NCBI GenBank assembly: GCA_000435495.1
Contig: FR884050.1
Span: 1 to 5,243, forward strand
DNA from: Firmicutes bacterium CAG:552
GTDB lineage: Bacteria > Bacillota > Clostridia > Christensenellales > Pumilibacteraceae
DNA: 5,243 bases
Reading direction: 5' to 3'
Shown here: in pieces, positions 1-5,099 of the stretch
Layout: the number at the start of each line of letters is the position of its first letter
Position numbering within the stretch: position 1 is the first letter of the stretch
Notes under the pieces: model-generated
Databases searched by the model: none
What the model was told of the DNA's origin: nothing
The model's input: the letters and a program-made list of their open reading frames with translations, nothing else
Position numbers and translations under genes: made by a program

Positions 1-610
1 CCCTGCCGTTCGGTATAATACCGCCCCCGCGTTTGTCTGCAAGTTGATAAAAAACGGCAATACGGAAATGCAAGATAATATCGAGTGTTGCAACGAAGGC
101 GACGAAGTGATCGCCGATTATGACCCTGACACGGATTTATACGTTTGCTCGCACGATGTCGGCGACATCGGATACTTCCCCGAAAAATACGGCAACCAAT
201 TGACGGGGCAATATCGCATTGAAATAGCCGACATTACGGAAAACGAAAACGGCAAATTTTCCGTCGAGGTTGCCGTCTATATGCAAGCCGACGGCGGCGT
301 ATCCTTGCCCGCCTTTACAAAGGTTGTCGGCGTGTCGTTCGACGATCGGCAAGCACGCATAAAGGAAAGCCGCGAGGGTGATCCGCTGATTATCAAGCAC
401 ATACCGACAAGCGAGTACCCGAACGCCGCGGCGGTCATAAATGCCCGCACGGGGCAAATGCTCGGACACATCAATAAAGACTTTGCCGCGTCCCTGCTGT
501 CGTCGTTCGACAATGGTTTCGCGCTTGAAGGCGTTATCAAAGACATCACGGGCGGCACGCCCGACGCGCCTCACCTCGGTTGCAACATCGAAATAACACG
601 TTGCAAGTAA
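1..610 (+). CDS. HIRAN-domain-like protein, 5' end outside the window
   Basis: The reading frame is open from base 2 of the window to the TAA at 608-610 (about 202 codons), so the true start is probably to the left. A TTG at 44 is possible but has no convincing ribosome binding site, and the frame upstream of it is clean. The C-terminal half resembles the HIRAN domain, which in SNF2-type and other proteins binds DNA ends or damaged DNA. Matching landmarks are GVSFDDRQ, a hydrophobic strand DPLIIKHIP, then PNAAAVIN, the turn GQMLGHINKD, and a final GCNIEITR strand. The preceding part has a similar GDIGYFPEKYG turn, so two tandem HIRAN-like units are possible. It is the only plus-strand gene and converges on the phage operon. 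The family assignment rests on motif pattern alone; the biological role is unknown. Confidence 0.7.
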   Translation, partial: PAVRYNTAPAFVCKLIKNGNTEMQDNIECCNEGDEVIADYDPDTDLYVCSHDVGDIGYFPEKYGNQLTGQYRIEIADITENENGKFSVEVAVYMQADGGVSLPAFTKVVGVSFDDRQARIKESREGDPLIIKHIPTSEYPNAAAVINARTGQMLGHINKDFAASLLSSFDNGFALEGVIKDITGGTPDAPHLGCNIEITRCK

Positions 611-625
611 GTATCAAACGAATTG

Positions 626-660
626 TAAAAGGGCTATCGCAAAACGCGGTAGCCCTTTTA
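626..660. terminator. Bidirectional rho-independent terminator between convergent genes
   Basis: A perfect 11-bp stem (626-636 with 650-660) is extended by four more pairs, one of them G-U, to a loop of about 5 nt at 641-645. The arm begins TAAAA and ends TTTTA, so a U-rich tract follows the GC-rich part of the stem in either direction. It sits between the stop of the plus-strand gene (610) and the stop of the minus-strand operon (663), where it can end both transcripts. Confidence 0.9.
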
Positions 661-662
661 TT

Positions 663-1073
663 TTACTTAAAATGTTTTTCGCCGAGCGCGCTCGCCCACG
701 CCTCAAACCATATCGAATTGTAAGGCGGCAACACCGCGCCGCGGCGGGCTTTGTATTTCCGCCACCAATACCGAACGACGGACGGTATGCTTATCACGAA
801 CGGCATAAACACGCCGAGCATAATGTTTTGCAACCCGTGTCCGCTTTCGTGCTGTTTCGTAGAAAGCGCGGCGTTGCGGTTTACAACAAACACGCCGCCG
901 AGGCTAAAACCGCCCCACCCTGCGCCAACCTCGAAATATACGAAGTAATGAAAGCGGCGCGGGCGGTGTCCCGTAACAAGGAGCGCAAGCGCGACGATCA
1001 ACCCCGCCGCCGTTATGAGTATGCCCCAAGTGCAAGACGCGAGCCAAAAGCCTATACCTTTAAGCACTCGCAT
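663..1073 (-). CDS. Membrane protein with HExxH zinc-protease-like motif
   Basis: The product is 136 aa. Residues about 8-34 form a hydrophobic membrane segment, followed by an aromatic and glycine-rich stretch (42-63). Then comes HESGHGLQN (75-83), an exact HExxH motif as in gluzincin zinc metalloproteases, directly followed by a second hydrophobic segment (about 84-99). Near the C-terminus IWFEAWASALG (121-131) gives a WFExxAxxLG pattern that could supply a glutamate zinc ligand (E124). Small membrane proteins of this type, with a His-Glu-x-Gly-His-x-x-Gln core, are known from Clostridia and their phages, with no established role that I can name. The start overlaps the holin gene by 14 bp, and GGAGGTG lies 5 nt upstream of the ATG inside the holin's last codons. 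It is the last gene of the operon, ending just before the terminator. Protease activity is inferred from the motif only. Confidence 0.8.
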   Translation of the reverse strand: MRVLKGIGFWLASCTWGILITAAGLIVALALLVTGHRPRRFHYFVYFEVGAGWGGFSLGGVFVVNRNAALSTKQHESGHGLQNIMLGVFMPFVISIPSVVRYWWRKYKARRGAVLPPYNSIWFEAWASALGEKHFK

Positions 1074-1461
1074 TTGCCACCTCCGACGGCTTGTTTTTCA
1101 AGTCGTAAATTGCCGCCTCGATCTGCGTTATAATCCATTTGTCAAGGTCGCCGAAGTTGGATTGTATGTACTTTTGCACGTCGCCCGACAACTGCGCCTT
1201 CGTCGTTTTCAACGCGGCGGCGAGGGCGTTTTTCTGCGCGTCCTCCGTCCAAAAGTCCGTGCCTTTGATATTTTCCACATACGTTTGGTATGTCTGTTTT
1301 ACAGCACTTGCAACCACCGTTACGGCGGAGTTGAGATACCCTTTAAGTTTGGTATCCTTTACCTTCGTGTTGATGTAGGTTGTGATCTTCGATACGACCC
1401 ACGACGCAAGCGCGGTTACAATCGCGCTTATGACCGTAATTACGATCTCTTGCCAATTCAT
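1060..1461 (-). CDS. Phage holin, LLH family
   Basis: The product is 133 aa. The N-terminus (residues about 4-24) is one hydrophobic transmembrane segment, followed by a long helical, lysine-rich region with little cysteine or proline. The pattern, including ITTYINTKVKD, the alanine/valine-rich helix, a FWTEDAQKNALAAAL stretch and a DKWIITQIEAAIYDL end, is typical of LLH-family phage holins. Holins permeabilise the cytoplasmic membrane at lysis and let the endolysin reach the cell wall; no endolysin gene is in this window. A strong GGAGGTG lies about 5 nt before the ATG at 1461. The gene follows the membrane/coiled-coil gene by 14 nt and overlaps the next gene by 14 bp, so all three are likely co-transcribed. 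The call comes from recalled family pattern plus size and topology. Confidence 0.85.
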   Translation of the reverse strand: MNWQEIVITVISAIVTALASWVVSKITTYINTKVKDTKLKGYLNSAVTVVASAVKQTYQTYVENIKGTDFWTEDAQKNALAAALKTTKAQLSGDVQKYIQSNFGDLDKWIITQIEAAIYDLKNKPSEVANASA

Positions 1462-1475
1462 ATTACACCTCCGTT

Positions 1476-1823
1476 TTATTGTTTTCGTTCGATACCGTCA
1501 ATCCTGTGGTGCGCGGATTTGACGCTTGCCTCCAACGCGGCGATCTTCGGCGGGATTGTGGCGAGGTCTGCGTCCTCGACAATTTGCTCAATACGCGACA
1601 AGCGGATATTTTGCCCGTCAAGTTTCGTCGTGATTTGGTGATTTCCTTGCAAAAGACTTTCGTTTTGCAATTTAATCGTTTCGAGGCTCGCGTTTATGCG
1701 CGCCTCCTTTGCTCCGTCGTCGCGCTGTTTCTGCTTGCGCGAGGCTACAAACGCGACAATGCTTGTTATGCCCGATATGCCGCCGACAATGGATACAACA
1801 AGCGCGATTACTTCCGCCGTCAT
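1476..1823 (-). CDS. Small membrane-anchored coiled-coil phage protein (lysis-cassette type)
   Basis: The product is 115 aa. Residues about 5-27 are a transmembrane segment (VIALVVSIVGGISGITSIVAF in part), followed by a basic SRKQKQR patch. The rest is a charged, leucine/isoleucine-spaced helical region typical of a coiled coil (about 38-113). One membrane anchor plus a cytoplasmic coiled coil recurs among small phage proteins beside holins, such as XhlA-like haemolysins and holin partners, but I do not recognise a specific family. Its ATG overlaps the RT stop in an ATGA (1820-1823), which implies translational coupling to the RT, and the holin gene follows 14 nt later. A holin partner or a spanin-like role is possible; this is inferred from context. 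Confidence 0.75.
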   Translation of the reverse strand: MTAEVIALVVSIVGGISGITSIVAFVASRKQKQRDDGAKEARINASLETIKLQNESLLQGNHQITTKLDGQNIRLSRIEQIVEDADLATIPPKIAALEASVKSAHHRIDGIERKQ

Positions 1824-2947
1824 TGTGTGCCGTCCTCCAAAAATAATTTATCGTACAACGCGTCCATATTTACCGTCGTTCGGTATGCGTTGCAATGCTT
1901 TATGTGTCCTTTCCACGATATATACGATGTCCGTATGTCCCCGATCGTCATTTTCCCTTCGTCGAGCCACCGCTTGAACGTCCTCAATTTGTGCCGCATT
2001 TTCGTTATGCCTTTCCGCGCGGGCTTGATAATCACCCCGCCCGTATCGGTCAAAATAAAATGCCGCTTTAAGAAGTTCAATCCGCGGGAAAGTTTAACGA
2101 TCTGCGTCTTTTTGGCATTGAGTTTGATACCCAACTCGGCGCAAATGCGTCGTATTTCCTGCAAACATTTTTGCAAATGTTCTTTGCTGTCGTGGATAAG
2201 GTATCCGTCGTCCATATATCGCCCGTAATGCTTTATGTGCAAAACTTCCTTGATGTAATGGTCGAGTCTGTTCGGGTACATCAACGCGGACACTTGCGAG
2301 ATTTGACTACCCAAACCAAGCCCAACCTCGCCGAAGTCGTCAATAAACCCATTTACAAGCCGCGCAATTCGCGTATCGGTAAACGCCTTATCGACCACCT
2401 CTTTTAACGGCTCGTGTTGGATATTATCGAAGTAGCGTGAAAAATCGAATACCAACGCATAGCCGTTTGCGCCGTGTTTTCGGAAATGTCTTTGCAAGTG
2501 GCACACGAGCCGCCGCACCGCAAAATCAATCCCTTTGTGTTCTATACACGCGCCGTTGTCGTATATAAAAGATTTGCCGAACATCGGCACGAGCGCGTTG
2601 TCGCAAAGACAACGTTGCACGACCCTTTCGGATATATGCACGCTCTTTATGTGCCGAGGTTTTCCGCGTTCCACAACGTCAAACTCGTAAAAACCGCGGC
2701 TTTTGTATGTTCCGTTTTGCAAGGAGCGGAGCGTGTCGTTTATGTTTTGCAAGGCGTTCGCTTTATAGCGTTGTGTGCTTGCTTTCCACCCGACACCTCG
2801 GCAACACTTTTTGAAGGCGCAATAAAGGTTGTCAAACGTAAATACTTTGTCAAAGTCGCCGTATTGTTCGTTTCTCTCCCGCTTGCGCCGCAAGCGTTCC
2901 TCTTTTCTGCGTTGATAACGCGCCTCGTGCCGTTCCTTGCTGTTCAT
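1820..2947 (-). CDS. DGR reverse transcriptase
   Basis: The 375-aa protein has the ordered motifs of a reverse transcriptase: motif A VFDFSRYFDNI (166-176, with D168), a motif 4 region LGLGSQISQ (210-218), catalytic YMDD (244-247), motif D-like GIKLNAKKT (273-281) and a LNFLKRHF turn (290-297). The LGSQISQ stretch fits the [I/V/L]GxxxSQ signature of DGR RTs, in contrast to the QGxxxSP of retrons and group II introns. There is no maturase or endonuclease domain. The first 27 residues are rich in Arg, Lys and Glu, as in RNA-binding N-termini. In DGRs this enzyme, with Avd, copies TR RNA while misincorporating at adenines, and the cDNA replaces VR. TR, VR and Avd are all adjacent, which makes the class assignment firm. 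The chosen ATG at 2947 has only a weak GGGG upstream. The 3' end overlaps the next gene as ATGA. Confidence 0.96.
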   Translation of the reverse strand: MNSKERHEARYQRRKEERLRRKRERNEQYGDFDKVFTFDNLYCAFKKCCRGVGWKASTQRYKANALQNINDTLRSLQNGTYKSRGFYEFDVVERGKPRHIKSVHISERVVQRCLCDNALVPMFGKSFIYDNGACIEHKGIDFAVRRLVCHLQRHFRKHGANGYALVFDFSRYFDNIQHEPLKEVVDKAFTDTRIARLVNGFIDDFGEVGLGLGSQISQVSALMYPNRLDHYIKEVLHIKHYGRYMDDGYLIHDSKEHLQKCLQEIRRICAELGIKLNAKKTQIVKLSRGLNFLKRHFILTDTGGVIIKPARKGITKMRHKLRTFKRWLDEGKMTIGDIRTSYISWKGHIKHCNAYRTTVNMDALYDKLFLEDGTQ

Positions 2948-3163
2948 TTCGATATGATACCCCGTACAATCTTATTATCGTTGTGGCGTTCGGATTGCCC
3001 GTAGTACCGACCATTAAACCGCCATACCACAATAGACGGCAATGCAAGTAGCGTCCGATCGACTACATCGGGGTATTTATTTATCCTTGCGGAAAGGTTG
3101 CGCACCCCTTTTGCAAAGGCATTGATTTCGCCCGCGCGGGGTTACTTTGTCGAGCCTATATCT
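2948..3163 (-). ncRNA. Spacer between TR and RT, probable part of the DGR template RNA
   Basis: This 216-bp stretch contains no convincing gene. Work on the Bordetella phage BPP-1 DGR showed that the sequence between TR and RT is part of the RNA bound by RT-Avd and primes cDNA synthesis; by analogy this spacer probably does the same. Visible local structure includes a perfect palindrome CCCGCGCGGG (3131-3140) and small CCTTT/AAAGG-type stems around 3085-3125 next to TR. RNA boundaries and folding are inferred; transcription from the upstream operon would be enough to produce it. Confidence 0.45.
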
Positions 3164-3303
3164 AATGCAAAAGCCGAAGGACACGCCGTTCGAATTGCTC
3201 GCGTTGTTGTTGTTGACATCACCCGACGAATTGACGTACCAAAAGTTGGTACTGTTACCCAAGTTCGGCGAGCGCAACCACCAATTGTTAGCAGAGCCGC
3301 CGC
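3164..3303 (-). repeat. DGR template repeat (TR)
   Basis: This roughly 140-bp segment aligns to VR at 4147-4323. The alignment offset is 983 over its low-coordinate part and 1020 over its high-coordinate part, the difference being the 37-bp duplication in VR. In the coding sense (minus strand) it reads like the target protein's C-terminus with 12 AAC/AAT codons (for example WWLRSPNLGNSTNFWYV and a run of four Asn), the usual design of a TR because adenines are the mutable sites. All differences from VR between 3167 and 3303 fall at TR adenines. TR begins 23 bp after the avd stop codon. The low-coordinate edge differs from VR at 3166 and then diverges at 3163, which marks the IMH*-like end. 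TR itself has no duplication. Confidence 0.97.
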
Positions 3304-3326
3304 GACGATACTTTGCGGCGCGCAAC

Positions 3327-3755
3327 CTATTCAAGCAAAGTTTTATAACGTTCCTTGTCCTTATTCTTTAACGCCGCAAGCAATTTTGCCTCCGTCGTTA
3401 TAAGGTCAATCCACGTTTGCCAAACCTTGCCGTTTATCGGTTTGTTGCTATCGGTGTTGCGTACAAATTCGCGGGCAATATCCAATTGCGATATAAGGCA
3501 TTGCAACTCGCAATTTGCGGTAATAAGGTAGTTCCTTCGCAATTGCGCCTCAGCGGCGTTCGTCGGGTAAACGCTGTTTGCCGCCTTGACGTTGTTATAT
3601 ACCGCTTTTGCAAGCGCAACAATATCCTTCGTTATCAAAAACATATAGCGTTTCGGAAAGCGCGCACATTGCTTGATCGTGTACACTTCCAACTCGCGGG
3701 CGGTTTCGATAAACTGCATTGCGCTTTCGCCGCGCTTTGATTTTAACACCGACAT
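3327..3755 (-). CDS. avd: DGR accessory variability determinant, four-helix-bundle protein
   Basis: The 142-aa product is almost entirely helical. It starts MSVLKSKRGES and continues with MQFIETARELEVYTIK (13-28), CARFPKRYMFLITKDIV (30-46), YNNVKAANSVYPTN (53-66), RRNYLITANCELQCLISQLDIA (73-94, in part) and a C-terminal WQTWIDLI...LKNKDKERYKTLLE helix. This pattern matches the four-helix-bundle proteins encoded beside DGR RTs in Bacillota phages, the equivalent of Bordetella Avd, which forms a basic pentamer, binds the RT and template RNA and is required for cDNA synthesis. Its position directly upstream of TR and RT is the classic DGR order. It starts 6 nt after the stop of the preceding gene with only a weak AGAG ribosome binding site, so translation is probably coupled. 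The conserved MSVLKSKR start supports the ATG at 3755. Confidence 0.9.
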   Translation of the reverse strand: MSVLKSKRGESAMQFIETARELEVYTIKQCARFPKRYMFLITKDIVALAKAVYNNVKAANSVYPTNAAEAQLRRNYLITANCELQCLISQLDIAREFVRNTDSNKPINGKVWQTWIDLITTEAKLLAALKNKDKERYKTLLE

Positions 3756-3761
3756 TTTTTG

Positions 3762-4076
3762 TTACTCTTTCGGCTCTTCCGCCGCCTCGTCCTCTTGCTT
3801 GATTGCCGCCCACATTTCCTCGTTTTCAACCTCGACGTTTTCAAAGTCGATCGTCGGGCTTGCGCCCTCTCCGAGGTAAATGTCGTCGCACGTTTTGATG
3901 TTGCGCGCATACCACCCCGCGGGCGAGCCGTCGGGCTTGAAAACGTAATGCGCCGCGTTTCCTTTGACGTGTATGCGCCCGTTTTCCGTGTACACCACCC
4001 CGTCAAGCGCGGTAGCGATCAACCCGTCGCCAAGCGCGCGGGGCGCAAGCGGAATATCCTTAAATCCGTATGTCAT
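3762..4076 (-). CDS. Small acidic phage protein between the DGR target and avd
   Basis: The product is 104 aa from the ATG at 4076, which is set by an AGGAGGT 5 nt upstream. The frame stays open to an ATG at 4118, but that lies within the inverted repeat and has no ribosome binding site. The N-terminus MTYGFKDIPLAPRALGDGL is followed by short strand-like segments (DGVVYTENGRIHVKG, AAHYVFKPDG, GWYARNIKTCDDIYLG) suggesting a small beta-rich fold. The last 35 residues are strongly acidic (ENVEVENEEMW, EDEAAEEPKE). I do not recognise the family. A gene directly downstream of a receptor-binding protein is often its assembly chaperone or a small structural partner; that role is only a suggestion here. 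The avd gene follows after 6 nt, so the two are in one transcript. Confidence 0.8.
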   Translation of the reverse strand: MTYGFKDIPLAPRALGDGLIATALDGVVYTENGRIHVKGNAAHYVFKPDGSPAGWYARNIKTCDDIYLGEGASPTIDFENVEVENEEMWAAIKQEDEAAEEPKE

Positions 4077-4081
4077 AGTTG

Positions 4082-4088
4082 ACCTCCT
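4082..4088 (-). promoter_or_regulatory. Ribosome binding site AGGAGGT that fixes the start of the 104-aa gene
   Basis: A full Shine-Dalgarno sequence AGGAGGT is placed 5 nt before the ATG at 4076. It decides against the longer frame starting at 4118. Confidence 0.85.
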
Positions 4089-4103
4089 GTTGTTGTGGGC
4101 TTT

Positions 4104-4127
4104 TCCGCGCCCATACAAGGGCGCGGA
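4104..4127. repeat. Inverted repeat downstream of VR, candidate DGR target hairpin/cruciform
   Basis: The arms 4104-4112 (TCCGCGCCC) and 4119-4127 (GGGCGCGGA) are perfectly complementary over 9 bp, with a 6-nt loop ATACAA. The repeat lies 19 bp beyond the VR edge at 4147 and 16 bp beyond the original stop codon of the target gene at 4144. In Bordetella phage BPP-1 and other DGRs a short GC-rich inverted repeat just past the VR initiation site promotes retrohoming; the position and size match. No T-run follows on either strand, so a rho-independent terminator is unlikely. The function is inferred. Confidence 0.65.
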
Positions 4128-4143
4128 TTACCCGATATTTTGA

Positions 4144-4248
4144 TTAAACGCAAAAGCCGAAGGACACGCCGGTCGAAGTGCTCGCGGTGCCGTCGCCGAC
4201 ATCACCCGACGAAGAGACGCACCAAAAGGCGGTACTGTTACCCAAGCC
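4144..4248 (-). pseudogene. Orphaned C-terminal tail of the DGR target protein
   Basis: In the shifted frame this stretch encodes GLGNSTAFWCVSSSGDVGDG and then the conserved end GVSFGFCV before the TAA at 4144-4146. It equals the expected C-terminus of the target protein, with Asn codons of TR changed to Gly, Ser, Asp and Thr. No start codon or ribosome binding site serves it; it is left untranslated unless the frame is restored. A +1 shift would be needed to rejoin it to the upstream part. Confidence 0.85.
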
Positions 4249-4323
4249 AACCGACGTACCAAAAGTAGGTACTGTAACCCAAGAACGGCGAGCGCAACCA
4301 CCAAAGGTTAGCAGAGCCGCCGC
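4147..4323 (-). repeat. DGR variable repeat (VR) with internal duplication
   Basis: VR forms the 3' end of the target gene and matches TR 3164-3303 with 37 extra bases. Apart from that insertion, 23 substitutions are seen, all at positions where TR has an adenine in the coding sense: 11 A-to-G, 6 A-to-C and 6 A-to-T. The blocks without adenines are identical, for example TR 3221-3230 and 3271-3280. The high-coordinate boundary is sharp: identity ends at 4323/3303. At the low-coordinate end 4150-4171 is identical to 3167-3188, the likely initiation-of-mutagenic-homing (IMH) side, ending in a TTTTGC just before the old stop codon. Confidence 0.97.
4212..4285 (-). repeat. 37-bp tandem duplication within VR, copies separately mutagenised
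   Basis: Both 4212-4248 and 4249-4285 correspond to TR 3229-3265. The junction 4248|4249 has no microhomology with the flanking TR bases. Relative to TR, the low-coordinate copy carries 7 changes and the high-coordinate copy 6, all at TR adenines. The two copies differ from each other at 8 of the 11 adenine sites and at none of the other 26 sites. TR has a single copy. The extra 37 bp shifts the reading frame by one. Confidence 0.95.
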
Positions 4324-5083
4324 CGTTGGAAAGTTTTTTGACGAGTGCGGGGCAAGCCTTCCACAAATCCGCGTCCCCGACGGTGTTTTTGAAGTATTCG
4401 TACTGTGTCCCCTCTTGTTCATACGTTGCCGCATTGTTTTTGATTGCCGTGCCCGTGCTGTTTTCAAGCCCCGTTTTCGAGGCTAATTCGGCAAGCGCAA
4501 ACAAAAACAACTTATCCGCCGACGTTGTGATCGTCGTACTCTGCGACCCTGCCGTTGCCTTTTTGTTGACTTGCTTTATCACATTGCGCAAGTCGGCGGG
4601 CAACTGCGACAAAAGCGTCGCCATTGTGGACGTGCGCATTGCGCTATCGTCCCACCCGCCCGCGTTGGTGCTTGACGAGTTCATTTTGTAGGTGGTCGCA
4701 AGAAGGTTTTTCATTCCGATCGTCATACCCGCTTTGCCGCCTCCCGTGAGGTCGTCGTGGTTAAAACCGAGAATAACGAGCGTAACCTTTTCGCCTGTCG
4801 TCAATTCAATCGTCTTTTCCTCGCCAACGCCAAAATATGCCGCCGCACGCCCCGACTCTGAAATTGCCGCAATGTCCGCCCAACTCGCCTTTTCGAAGTT
4901 GAAAGACGTTGTAACGAAAACGGGTAATGTTTTCCACGGGGTCGAGCCGTCGCCGATCTTTGTGATTTTGTTTGTCGTATCATATCCAAACTCGCCCGCG
5001 GCGAGGACGGGGTTTTTGCTTTCCCACGTCGCCGCCGTCGCTTGACGATGTTTGATTGTTGCCGTTATGGTCTTGTTTGCCAT
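4238..5083 (-). CDS. DGR target (variable) protein, receptor-binding type, truncated by the VR duplication
   Basis: The protein as encoded is 281 aa. Residues 5-55 (ITATIKHRQATAATW, AAGEFGYDTTNKITKIGDGS, TPWKTLP) resemble the Mtd-type N-terminal domain of phage tail-tip and receptor-binding proteins. Residues about 64 to the end fit DUF6273, a C-type-lectin-like DGR target fold: MNSSSTNAGGWDDSAMRTS (134-152), LPADLRNVIK (161-170), TSADKLFLFALAEL (187-200) and GGSANLWWLRSP (255-266). The variable region begins here and normally ends in SGDV...GVSFGFCV. The 37-bp duplication shifts the frame after WYVG, and a TAA follows at 4240-4238. Without it the frame runs to the TAA at 4144 and gives exactly 301 codons (about 300 aa), so this is the only lesion. 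AGAGGAGG precedes the ATG at 5083. The product lacks the last part of the lectin fold and is probably non-functional in this state. Confidence 0.92.
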   Translation of the reverse strand: MANKTITATIKHRQATAATWESKNPVLAAGEFGYDTTNKITKIGDGSTPWKTLPVFVTTSFNFEKASWADIAAISESGRAAAYFGVGEEKTIELTTGEKVTLVILGFNHDDLTGGGKAGMTIGMKNLLATTYKMNSSSTNAGGWDDSAMRTSTMATLLSQLPADLRNVIKQVNKKATAGSQSTTITTSADKLFLFALAELASKTGLENSTGTAIKNNAATYEQEGTQYEYFKNTVGDADLWKACPALVKKLSNGGGSANLWWLRSPFLGYSTYFWYVGWLG

Positions 5084-5091
5084 ATCCGCCG

Positions 5092-5099
5092 CCTCCTCT
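5092..5099 (-). promoter_or_regulatory. Ribosome binding site of the DGR target gene
   Basis: AGAGGAGG lies 8 nt before the ATG at 5083 and overlaps the stop codon of the preceding gene, so translation is likely coupled. It supports the start of the target protein at the conserved MANKTITATIKHRQ. Confidence 0.8.

Noticed and set aside
1479..2228. Long plus-strand open frames opposite the RT and lysis genes (also 672-1133, 1015-1641, 2474-3004, 3759-4082)
   Set aside because: They lie antisense to well-supported genes, lack ribosome binding sites and show no recognisable domains; their length follows from the codon bias of the minus-strand genes.
1820..2947. Retron or group II intron reverse transcriptase
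   Set aside because: Motif 4 has the GxxxSQ form of DGR RTs, there is no maturase or endonuclease domain and no msr/msd or intron structure, while TR, VR and Avd are adjacent.
2850..3047. Minus-strand 65-codon frame overlapping the RT start
   Set aside because: It has no ribosome binding site, overlaps the RT N-terminus out of frame and has a low-complexity Arg/Gly/Thr composition after the overlap.
3077..3334. Minus-strand open frame reading through TR (85 codons)
   Set aside because: It is open only because TR is derived from target-gene coding sequence; it overlaps the end of avd and has no ribosome binding site. The asparagine-rich stretch is the TR adenine pattern.
4077..4118. Upstream ATG at 4118 for the 104-aa gene
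   Set aside because: It falls in the inverted repeat without a ribosome binding site, while AGGAGGT sits at the right distance from the ATG at 4076.
4104..4127. Inverted repeat as a rho-independent terminator
   Set aside because: No T-run follows on either strand, and the same-strand genes continue directly downstream.
4238..4260. Programmed frameshift that would rejoin the target protein's two frames
   Set aside because: A +1 shift would be needed near GGTTGGCTTGGGTAA. No slippery heptamer, internal Shine-Dalgarno or pseudoknot is evident, and the 37-bp duplication explains the shift fully.
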